From contig CALAVF010000359.1 in the NCBI GenBank assembly GCA_937892315.1, forward strand, positions 1 through 9,204: a stretch of 9,204 nucleotides of DNA. The letters run 5' to 3'. The notes beneath the pieces are model-generated. The model was not told the origin of the DNA, did not search any database, and saw only the letters and a program-made list of their open reading frames with translations. Source of the stretch: an uncultured Prevotellaceae bacterium (GTDB taxonomy: Bacteria; Bacteroidota; Bacteroidia; Bacteroidales; Bacteroidaceae). Shown here piece after piece: positions 1 to 6,508 of this stretch (the stretch's first letter is position 1; every line of letters begins with the position of its first letter). Position numbers and translations under genes: made by a program.

Positions 1-303
1 CTGCATGAGGGAGAGGACGGCTCCGTTGGGTTGTCCGTAATAGACGGGAGAGCCGACCACGAGGGCATCGGCGGTTGCCATCTTTTCCGAGATGCGGTTG
101 CACACATCGTCGTCGAACACACACTTGTTCTCTCCTTTCACCTTGCACTGCCCACAGGCGATGCAACTACGCACGGGCTTCACGCCGATTTGCACGATTT
201 CCGACTCAATGCCATGTTTCTCCAATGTTTTGGCAATCTCGCTCAGGGCGATGAAGGTATTACCCTGCTTTCGAGGGCTTCCGTTAATCAGTAATACTTT
301 CAT
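1..303 (-). CDS. Iron-sulfur flavoprotein / NADPH-dependent FMN reductase family (3' end cut by window edge)
   Basis: The first 101 codons of a flavodoxin-like protein are present; the rest lies beyond position 1. The ATG at 303-301 opens with MKVLLINGSPRKQGNT. GSPRKQGNT (residues 8-16) is the FMN-phosphate loop of the flavodoxin-like NADPH-dependent FMN reductase family, and GSPVYYG (84-90) is its second flavin-contacting loop. Between them lie C47, C50, C53 and C61, a CX2CX2CX7C cluster. That matches the compact [4Fe-4S] motif of archaeal/anaerobe iron-sulfur flavoproteins (Isf), in which electrons pass between the cluster and FMN. C68 is an additional cysteine. No signal peptide is visible, so it should be cytoplasmic. 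It follows the haem-uptake operon by 96 nt and has its own promoter. Its physiological partner is unknown; a redox role in iron or haem handling is only suggested by position. Confidence 0.88.
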   Translation of the reverse strand, partial: MKVLLINGSPRKQGNTFIALSEIAKTLEKHGIESEIVQIGVKPVRSCIACGQCKVKGENKCVFDDDVCNRISEKMATADALVVGSPVYYGQPNGAVLSLMQ

Positions 304-399
304 AAAATGTTAGTTTTGGTGAAATTCGTGCGGCAAAGTTATGCTTTTTGGGGCAAGTGACCAAATGTTGTGCGGAAAAAGATGCCGATGCGTGTCTTT
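304..399. other. Intergenic gap between hmuV and the flavoprotein gene
   Basis: This is the only real gap in the window (96 nt). It carries the promoter described separately. I see no GC-rich hairpin followed by a T run, so no intrinsic terminator is visible after hmuV. Read-through of the hmu transcript into the flavoprotein gene is therefore possible. No small ORF with a convincing start was seen. Confidence 0.6.
327..365 (-). promoter_or_regulatory. Bacteroidetes-type promoter for the flavoprotein gene
   Basis: Read on the minus strand, TTTG (365-362) is followed after exactly 20 nt by TAACTTTG (341-334). This fits the primary sigma factor consensus of Bacteroidetes, TTTG-N19-21-TAnnTTTG, at every defined base. 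Transcription would start near 327-330, giving a leader of about 25 nt before the ATG at 303. The leader ends in an A/T-rich stretch without a Shine-Dalgarno, as usual in this phylum. The promoter lies wholly in the gap between hmuV and the flavoprotein gene. Confidence 0.8.
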
Positions 400-747
400 T
401 TATTCGGGCACGTAGATGATTTCACCGTTTTCCAGTTCGTAGGCAATGCCGACTCGTTTGCCTCGGTTGCCCGACTGCTGCGACTGGTCTTCGCTGGGCG
501 TGTAGCGGTTGATTTTCTGCCCTTCCTTGGTGATGATTTCCATGTTATCCTTGCCAGGGTTCTTCACCATGGTGAAGTCTTCCTGCGAGAACATCTCGGT
601 CATGTTGTAGCGGGTGACGAGGGCTACCATGAGGGCAACGGCGAAGACCATTGCCACATCGAAGAGGTTGGATACGACGGACATGGGGTCGTCGTCATCT
701 GTCTCCCGGCTTCTGAGGGGGGAGGTATGCGTTGTTTTCTTTAGCAT
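400..747 (-). CDS. hmuV: HmuV-like small membrane protein, DUF2149 family
   Basis: A 115-residue protein with a short polar N-terminus containing an acidic DDDDP stretch (17-21). One membrane helix follows at about residues 28-46 (FDVAMVFAVALMVALV region). The rest is a polar C-terminal domain ending in GIAYELENGEIIYVPE, the characteristic end of DUF2149 proteins. The topology is predicted to be N-in, C-periplasmic. An Asp (D30) at the start of the helix recalls ExbD/TolR, which pair with ExbB/TolQ channels through a membrane Asp. The ExbD-like role is inference from topology and from the HmuU neighbour. The ATG at 747-745 lies 6 nt after the hmuU stop, so translation is probably coupled. It is the last gene of the hmuYRSTUV arrangement known from Porphyromonas and Bacteroides. 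The biochemical function of the family is not established. Confidence 0.85.
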   Translation of the reverse strand: MLKKTTHTSPLRSRETDDDDPMSVVSNLFDVAMVFAVALMVALVTRYNMTEMFSQEDFTMVKNPGKDNMEIITKEGQKINRYTPSEDQSQQSGNRGKRVGIAYELENGEIIYVPE

Positions 748-753
748 GGTGGA

Positions 754-1350
754 TCAGTTTTGTGGTTCGGTGAGTAGGTCGGCAAGGAACTGGAGGTTGA
801 CACGGTCGTGTTCGTACCAACGTGCTTTGACCTGACCTGTGATGAAGCCAATGGCCGCGGAGAAGAGTCCCACGACGGTGGTGGCAAAGGCTACCTGCAT
901 GTTGTATGCCATCGAGGCAATGTCGCCAGCCGCCAATCCAACGAGGGCAGGACCCATCGGGATGAGTGTGCCCATCAGTCCGAGCATGGGACCCATCTTG
1001 GCGAGGGTTTTGCTGGTGGCGAGGTCTTTGGAGGCGGCAATGTCGAAGTCGGCAAGGAGTTTCTGGAGGTGTGGCTCGCTCGCCTTGTGCCCGAGCATCT
1101 GCTGGATGTAGAAGACCACCAGAGACTTGTTTTGCTTGGGCAGACGCTCGGCAAGGGTTGCCGCGTTGTCGGTGGTGAGTGTGTCGAACTCGGCAGTGAG
1201 CAGGGCTTCGGTCTTGCGCACAGCGAGATACTGGCCGAAGAAACTGCCAATGAGCAGCAGGGCGCGTGCGAAGAGGAGGATGAGCAGGATGATGACAGGC
1301 ACGAGCAGTCCTGTGGAAATCCAGTAGAGAATGTCTGAGATGTAGTTCAT
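754..1350 (-). CDS. hmuU: HmuU-like MotA/TolQ/ExbB proton-channel protein
   Basis: A 198-residue inner-membrane protein. It has one helix near the N-terminus (about 12-36), a cytoplasmic loop of about 80 residues rich in Lys, Ala and Leu, and two further helices (about 117-140 and 148-172). The segment KMGPMLGLMGTLIPMGPAL matches the signature of the MotA/TolQ/ExbB family, where these helices form the proton path of a rotary or energy-transducing complex. The reading frame is open back to 1518, but the upstream part overlaps hmuT and is Arg/Ser-rich shadow sequence. The ATG at 1350 starts MNYISDILYWIS, lies one base after the hmuT stop (TAA C ATG) and begins just before the first helix, so I choose it. 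In this operon it probably pairs with HmuV and HmuT to energise HmuS or haem transport. A general ExbB serving TonB is less likely given its DUF2149 and CobN-like neighbours. Confidence 0.9.
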   Translation of the reverse strand: MNYISDILYWISTGLLVPVIILLILLFARALLLIGSFFGQYLAVRKTEALLTAEFDTLTTDNAATLAERLPKQNKSLVVFYIQQMLGHKASEPHLQKLLADFDIAASKDLATSKTLAKMGPMLGLMGTLIPMGPALVGLAAGDIASMAYNMQVAFATTVVGLFSAAIGFITGQVKARWYEHDRVNLQFLADLLTEPQN

Positions 1351-1351
1351 G

Positions 1352-2122
1352 TTATTTTTCTTTATGATGGTTTCTATTCTGATTCTTTGGGGACGCGTAC
1401 CCCTCGGGTGCGATGTGCCGTACCTCTTGGGTACGCCCAACCATACCCCTCGGGTACACCTGATAGATAATGAAGCCGATGAGGGCGAAAAGGAGAGTGA
1501 GTCCCGCGATGCCCACAAGGGCTGTCCAGTTCACCTCGGAGATGCCGACAGCGGAGGTGCGTCCGTTCACGGTGGCAATGATTCCAAGCACGGCGATGAG
1601 CGTGTTGGAGAGGAAGAAGATTTCGAGGCGCAACTCCTTCTCGGGAATGAGCCAGCGGACGAGCCATGTGAGGACGATGATGGCGACCAGCACCACGGCT
1701 GCAAATCCGTAGGCAATGGTTTTGAAGTCCATGCCCGTCAGCGTGAACATCAGCATCGTCTCCAAATGGAAGAGGACAGGGAAGATGAGGATGCCGGGGA
1801 ACCAGCGCAGTGCCTTATAGATATATAATGTGCGTTTCCTCACCTTGCCTGTGTACATGAGGTGGGTCGCCAGAAGGCAGTAAGCCATTTGGATGACCAC
1901 CTCAATCGAGAGCACCACCGCCGTGTCAAGCATCAGTTGCTGATTGTTCAGCCAGTCGTGCAGTTGCGACTTGCTCTGTTCGATGGCATATTGCCATACG
2001 AGTGCCACGAACAGGGCACACACGGCTGCAAGGGCAATGACCCACCAAGGCTTGTGGTAGGTCTGCTTCAGCACCGTGTTGAAGCAGACCAGTACAATCA
2101 GTATGAGAACAACCGCTTCCAT
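1352..2122 (-). CDS. hmuT: HmuT-like polytopic inner-membrane protein
   Basis: A 256-residue, strongly hydrophobic protein. I count about seven membrane helices, near residues 3-17, 26-46, 64-88, 105-128, 134-159, 166-186 and 196-221. No catalytic motif is recognised. Assignment as HmuT rests on its place between the CobN-like gene and the MotA/TolQ/ExbB gene, the order found in hmuYRSTUV loci. The ATG (2122-2120) directly abuts the hmuS stop (TAG|ATG), a coupled junction. Membrane His residues, for example in the LFHLETMLMF segment, could in principle handle haem or metal, but this is speculation. The hydrophilic tail (about 222-256) is encoded largely by a palindromic repeat array and may be a strain- or lineage-specific extension. 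It might be a permease for the product of HmuS or a membrane scaffold for HmuUV. Confidence 0.75.
   Translation of the reverse strand: MEAVVLILIVLVCFNTVLKQTYHKPWWVIALAAVCALFVALVWQYAIEQSKSQLHDWLNNQQLMLDTAVVLSIEVVIQMAYCLLATHLMYTGKVRKRTLYIYKALRWFPGILIFPVLFHLETMLMFTLTGMDFKTIAYGFAAVVLVAIIVLTWLVRWLIPEKELRLEIFFLSNTLIAVLGIIATVNGRTSAVGISEVNWTALVGIAGLTLLFALIGFIIYQVYPRGMVGRTQEVRHIAPEGYASPKNQNRNHHKEK
1397..1457. repeat. Three palindromic repeats at 23-bp period inside the end of hmuT
   Basis: On the plus strand three related units begin at 1398, 1421 and 1444, exactly 23 bp apart: TACCCCTCGGGTG, TACCTCTTGGGTA and TACCCCTCGGGTA. Each is an inverted repeat with a 3-5 base centre (for example TACCC-CTC-GGGTA, or CGTACC-TCTTG-GGTACG at 1419-1435) and would form a short hairpin in the mRNA. 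The period is not a multiple of three, so the three units are read in three different frames of hmuT. They lie 47-107 nt upstream of the hmuU start. Confidence 0.8.
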
Positions 2123-5100
2123 CTATTCCTTGGTGGTTTGGCGGCGGCGACGAATCAGCACGGCGAGCAGGGCAATGAAGAGCACCACGATGGCGACAAC
2201 CACGATGTTGCTGACGATGGTGGTCTGCTCCTCGCCTCCGTTCATCTCCTCCTTCTTCAGCACCTTGCCATCTTGGCTGTTCACCTGTTCGTTGCGCACC
2301 TGTGCTATTTGCTGCCTGTATTCCTTGGCTGTGGCACCATCCACACGTTCCGCAATGAAGTCTTGCAGACGTTGGTTGTCGCTCACCATGCGCGAGCCAC
2401 TTGCGCCGTATTTGTTCACCAACTCCGTGTGGAGCGTCGCGATTGCTTTCAGTTGGGATGCCGAAGCCTCCCAGTAGCCCTTGCGAGCCGATTCCATCAT
2501 CACAGCCGTCATCTCTTGCAGCGCCGCAGGATTCTTCTGCTCGAAGAACTGGCGGGTGTCGAGGTGGTACTTGTCTTGTACGTAGGTGTCGTAAATCTCG
2601 TCCCACATCTCGCCGTCGATGGCTTCGGGCTTCATCACGTTCCAACCAAATGTGTTCTGCACCAGTTCGGCGAAGGTGTTCGCATCGCTGGCACCGCCCT
2701 GCATCTTCTCCTTGATGTAGGTGGGGTTGAAGAGCGTTGTGCGGCTCTCTACGCCGATGGCTTCCTTCACCTCCTGCATCTTTGCGCGGTTGCGGTTCCG
2801 ATAGTCGCTCAGGTAGGCATCTGGCTCCTTGCCCGTCACGTTGCGCACCGCCATGTTCATGCCGCCCATGAACTCATACACGTGGTCGAGCGACAGTGCG
2901 CCCCATGTGTTTGATTGGCGAGGCTGAATCACGGCATCTGTGCGGCTCAGTGCTGCCTCGAAGGCATATTGCCGCATCTCCTCCCAGTTCTTCTCGCTGC
3001 CATAGAAAGCACCCATGTTGTTCAGATACACCTCAGCCAGTTCTTCCTCCTTGTCCCAGCGGTCGCTTGCCATGGTCATCTCCTGAATGCCTGTACCGTA
3101 GTTGCCATTCATTCCACCAAAGACTCGGTAGGTGCTCATCTCCCGTGCCTCTTTGGGCGAGAGACCTTTCTCCACAAGCACCCGTTCCGCCTCCTTCACG
3201 CCGTCTGCCACCATGTTCGTGTAGTGGTCATCCTTTGCGCTGGCGGCCATCTCGATGGCACGGTTGAGCAGGAACAGGCGGGAAGCCGCCAAGTCGCGCA
3301 ACTGCCCCGAGGTCTGCACCACCACGTCGATGCGTGGGCGACCCAGTTCTTTCGAGGGAATGAGCCGTATGTCCGTCACGCGTCCGAAGGCATCACGAAT
3401 GGGTTCCACGCCGAGCATGTAGAGGCATTGGGCAATGGTGGCACCTCCTGTTTCGATGAACTCGCTCGACCATAGTGTGTAACTCACCTTGCGAGGAATG
3501 CTGTCGTGGTGACGCTCCCGATACAGGCGGATGGTGTTCTCTGCCAGTTCCTTGCCTTTCTCCCATGCCTGTTCGGACGGGCATGCCTCGGCATTCACAC
3601 CGAAGAGGTTTCTGCCTGTCGGCACAGCATTGGGATTGCTGATGACATCACCGCCCGGCGAGGGTGAGGTATAGCCACCGCTCAAGGCGTTGAGCATGGC
3701 ATTGAGTTCTTGCTGAGGAGAACCTTGCAGCGCAAGGCGGTAGTTACCCACGTTGCGGATGGTGCGCTCCACTTCCAGTATGGCGTGGGAGAAGTCCTTG
3801 TCCTCCTTGGTCAGCATGCCCGCTTCTGCCACCTTGTCCATCAACTGCTGCATGGCTGGCGACATGTTTGCCATCTTGCTTTCCGTGTGCTTGTCTGTGG
3901 CATCGTTGCCACCGTTTTTCTTCATCATCGCTGCCTTCATCTTCTTCAACTGTTCGGGCGAGGCACCCATCATCTTGGCAATGGCAAGTGCTTTCTTGGG
4001 ATCCATGCCTTTGCCCATCTCACGCATCTTTGACATCTTCTCAGCCTTCTGGGTATTTTCTTTTTGATGGGATGCCCCCTTCGGCTTGTGGGTTGCCACC
4101 ACCTTTTTCGCTCCAGGCATTTCGTTCGCCATGCTCATCATCATTGCCATCATGTCTTGTGGGGCGGTGATGATGCTGTCGATGTGGTGGGCGCGTTGGA
4201 GGTCTTCCATGCTGATATGGGCTATGCGGCAAACCTCGGCGTTGGTCACTTCGGAGGTGCGATTCAAGAGTGTGCCGACCAATGCTTTGGCAGGGTTGAG
4301 GTAGCGAGCCGTGAAGAGTGCTTGGTGCTTCTCCGTGTCGTTGGCAGCACGTTTCAGCATCTTGTCGAGCGCAAGAAGGCTGTAGGCAATCGGGTCGGTT
4401 GCCATGGCATAGACGGAGGTGTTGATGCGCTCCGTCTCGTAAGGAATGCCCAGGGTGTAGAAGTGACTGGTGATTTTCTCATTACAGAGTTCTTCGGCAA
4501 AGGCTTCGATGTGTGCAATTTCGTTCTCGGTGTAGGGTTTGCTCATGAGCGAATCGAGGTGCAGTTCGCGATGGATGCCCATCTCGACAGTAAGTTTCTT
4601 CACCGCAAGTGATGCCTTGTCGCTGGGTGCTTTGGTGTAGGCATCGATGGCATCGGTCAGTTTGTTATATGTGTTGCGCAGGTTGCTCTCCATGAACGGA
4701 GGGGTGAGGTAAGATACCGTTGCTGCATACGTGCGCCGTTTGGCAATCATCGCCTCGCCCACATTGCCGATGGTGTAGAAATAGAAGTGAGGAACAGCCC
4801 CCACCAGGCGGTCACTCCAGCAGTTCTGGGAGAGAGCCACCTGCTTGCCCGGTGTGTATTCAAGCGAGCCATGTGTGCCGAAATGGATGAGAGCATCAGC
4901 CTTGAAGGCGTTCTGAATCCACAGGTATTCAGCCAAGTAAGGGTAGGGTGGTACAGCCTCGGTGCCATGCACCATCTTGAAGGTGTCGCTTCCTGTGCCT
5001 GCTGGCATCTGAGGCATCAGCACGATGTTGCCCAGATGGATGATGGGCAATCCGAGGTTTTCCTCGTCCTTTGCCAGATACTCACCGGGGTATTCGCCGT

Positions 5101-6505
5101 TGGTCTTTTTCATCTCTTGCAGCGATTTCTCCGTCAGCGTTGCCTTTGCCCATGCCTCGAAGTCGCTCTTGCTGACCAACTGCGGCTTGCCCTCATGGAG
5201 GAACTTCGCCTGTGCTCCTTCGGCATAGGTGCCAAACACGCTGCCCGACTGCTGAATGAGGGCATCCAGTTCTTCAGCCGATGCAGGAAGACCGCTAACG
5301 TTATAGCCGTTCTCCTTCAACTGAACCAAGAAATTGTACAGCGACGACACCACTTCCAATCCTGACGCAATCAGGGAGTTGGAACCGGGGCCTTTGAAGT
5401 AAACAATCGCCACTTTCTTCTCTCGGTTCGCTTTCTTTTGCAAGGCGATATGGTTGTTGACTGCCGTTACAAATGTCTCCAGACGTTCGGGGATGGTGTA
5501 TGCCTCGGGCAATCCGTCTTTCCCCTCCCGAATGGCGAAGAGCACGAACGGACGAATCATGCCGTCGATTTCGGGTACGATGATGCTTTGCGAGAAGAAG
5601 CCGCCCTGCATGCCCTGCTTGTCCTCCTCCCAATCGGCGGTCATGCGGTTCACATTGACGGTGGAGAACAGCGGGATGTTCTGCTTTTTCAGATACTCCA
5701 CCATGTAGTCGCCAATGCGTCCGTGTGCCATGTTGATGATGGCGGTGGGTTGGATGCTGTCGATGGCATGCGTCTTGACCAATGTGGGCAGGTCTCGTGT
5801 GGCATACACCACGTTGCCCGTCTCTTCCAGTTTGCCGATGAGGTCGGTGGCGTCACCCATCATGCCTGCAATGAGGATGCGTGGTGCATCGGCTTTCTGC
5901 AAGCCGTTCTCTTTCAGGAATTTGTCATAGTCCTTAATGCAGGTGAACGATACTTCCTCTGCCTCTCGGTCCTTCACGTCGGGATGGTAAAGCAGTTGCG
6001 CTTCGCGTTCCTCTACAGGCTCCACTTCGCTGAGGAAGAATAGTTTGCCGTCCACCTCATTGCGCAGGTAGTTGAGAAAACTGCGGTAGTTCTTCCGTCC
6101 GCCAGCCGACATGTATTGCTTCAGCGAATCGGCATCCCACTCGTCAATGCTCACGATGTTGTTGGCAGGGTTGGTGGCGGCTGTGGTGAGAATCTTCAAC
6201 CCTCCGTCTGCCAGTTCCTGAATCTTGGTGCGTTGTTCTTCGGTCATGCGGATGCCCATGCCGCTGATGAGCACCACGTCATATCGGTTCCAATCGTCAA
6301 TGTTGTCAAGTTTTTCTTCCGAGAGCCTGATGAAGCGATTGTCATTCGCTTTCGATATTTCTCCGAGGCTTGTCACTTGGTAATTCACAAAAGCAATGCT
6401 GGTGGGGCTGCACATGTGACGCCAAAATACAACAACGGCTGTGAGAAGAATCACAGCCAGAATGAGAAGAAAGAGGTGCTTTTTCTTGAATGTTATTTTC
6501 TGCAT
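2123..6505 (-). CDS. hmuS: HmuS-like CobN/Mg-chelatase H-type protein, membrane-anchored
   Basis: A 1460-residue homologue of the large subunit of cobalt/magnesium chelatases. The CobN core signatures are visible: IHFGTHGSLEYTPGKQ (H541 and H545, the usual tetrapyrrole/metal-site region), followed by NCWSDRLVGAVPHFYFY and AKRRTYAATVSYLTPPF, and the C-terminal-half signature VPTGRNLFGVNAEACP starting at V961. Unlike soluble CobN it has a Lys-rich start and a helix at about 10-28, and a second helix at about 1430-1451 followed by RRRR. Both ends are thus cytoplasmic and the main body should sit in the periplasm. A Met/Lys-rich insert occupies about 785-904. The ATG at 6505 lies 3 nt after the hmuR stop. 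Known: HmuS belongs to haem-uptake operons of Bacteroidales and has been linked to haem use. Inferred: it binds haem delivered by HmuR and may remove its iron, the reverse of insertion. No CobS/CobT ATPase gene is present here; HmuTUV may supply energy instead. Confidence 0.92.
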   Translation of the reverse strand: MQKITFKKKHLFLLILAVILLTAVVVFWRHMCSPTSIAFVNYQVTSLGEISKANDNRFIRLSEEKLDNIDDWNRYDVVLISGMGIRMTEEQRTKIQELADGGLKILTTAATNPANNIVSIDEWDADSLKQYMSAGGRKNYRSFLNYLRNEVDGKLFFLSEVEPVEEREAQLLYHPDVKDREAEEVSFTCIKDYDKFLKENGLQKADAPRILIAGMMGDATDLIGKLEETGNVVYATRDLPTLVKTHAIDSIQPTAIINMAHGRIGDYMVEYLKKQNIPLFSTVNVNRMTADWEEDKQGMQGGFFSQSIIVPEIDGMIRPFVLFAIREGKDGLPEAYTIPERLETFVTAVNNHIALQKKANREKKVAIVYFKGPGSNSLIASGLEVVSSLYNFLVQLKENGYNVSGLPASAEELDALIQQSGSVFGTYAEGAQAKFLHEGKPQLVSKSDFEAWAKATLTEKSLQEMKKTNGEYPGEYLAKDEENLGLPIIHLGNIVLMPQMPAGTGSDTFKMVHGTEAVPPYPYLAEYLWIQNAFKADALIHFGTHGSLEYTPGKQVALSQNCWSDRLVGAVPHFYFYTIGNVGEAMIAKRRTYAATVSYLTPPFMESNLRNTYNKLTDAIDAYTKAPSDKASLAVKKLTVEMGIHRELHLDSLMSKPYTENEIAHIEAFAEELCNEKITSHFYTLGIPYETERINTSVYAMATDPIAYSLLALDKMLKRAANDTEKHQALFTARYLNPAKALVGTLLNRTSEVTNAEVCRIAHISMEDLQRAHHIDSIITAPQDMMAMMMSMANEMPGAKKVVATHKPKGASHQKENTQKAEKMSKMREMGKGMDPKKALAIAKMMGASPEQLKKMKAAMMKKNGGNDATDKHTESKMANMSPAMQQLMDKVAEAGMLTKEDKDFSHAILEVERTIRNVGNYRLALQGSPQQELNAMLNALSGGYTSPSPGGDVISNPNAVPTGRNLFGVNAEACPSEQAWEKGKELAENTIRLYRERHHDSIPRKVSYTLWSSEFIETGGATIAQCLYMLGVEPIRDAFGRVTDIRLIPSKELGRPRIDVVVQTSGQLRDLAASRLFLLNRAIEMAASAKDDHYTNMVADGVKEAERVLVEKGLSPKEAREMSTYRVFGGMNGNYGTGIQEMTMASDRWDKEEELAEVYLNNMGAFYGSEKNWEEMRQYAFEAALSRTDAVIQPRQSNTWGALSLDHVYEFMGGMNMAVRNVTGKEPDAYLSDYRNRNRAKMQEVKEAIGVESRTTLFNPTYIKEKMQGGASDANTFAELVQNTFGWNVMKPEAIDGEMWDEIYDTYVQDKYHLDTRQFFEQKNPAALQEMTAVMMESARKGYWEASASQLKAIATLHTELVNKYGASGSRMVSDNQRLQDFIAERVDGATAKEYRQQIAQVRNEQVNSQDGKVLKKEEMNGGEEQTTIVSNIVVVAIVVLFIALLAVLIRRRRQTTKE
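3794..4153 (-). other. Met/Lys-rich low-complexity insert within HmuS
   Basis: Residues about 785-904 of HmuS contain roughly 21 Met and 22 Lys in 120 residues, with runs such as MMAMMMSM at the start and MKAAMMKKNGG in the middle. The stretch falls between the CobN N-terminal half and the PTGRN C-terminal half, and separates two well-ordered regions. It looks like amphipathic helix plus flexible linker. The Met side chains could contact haem, a membrane or a partner. The exact borders are approximate. Confidence 0.7.
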
Positions 6506-6508
6506 GGA

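Noticed and set aside
342..399. Possible terminator after hmuV
   Set aside because: The GATGCCGATGCG stretch is a direct, not inverted, repeat, and the TGC/GCA pairing around the A run is too weak to call a terminator.
1397..1457. CRISPR array
   Set aside because: Units are imperfect, contiguous at 23 bp with no true spacers, and lie within a coding gene without cas genes.
1351..1518. N-terminal extension of hmuU upstream of 1350
   Set aside because: The in-frame extension is Ser/Arg-rich, overlaps hmuT, and would place polar sequence before the first helix; the ATG at 1350 fits the family and the one-base junction.
1926..2645. 239-codon minus-strand ORF overlapping hmuS and hmuT in another frame
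   Set aside because: Arg/His/Gly-rich low-quality translation typical of an out-of-frame reading; both overlapping genes have strong family or topology support.
1862..2914. 350-codon plus-strand ORF opposite hmuT and the 3' end of hmuS
   Set aside because: Its translation is rich in His, Leu, Val and Cys with no recognisable domain, and it spans two well-supported genes on the other strand; it is a codon-bias shadow.
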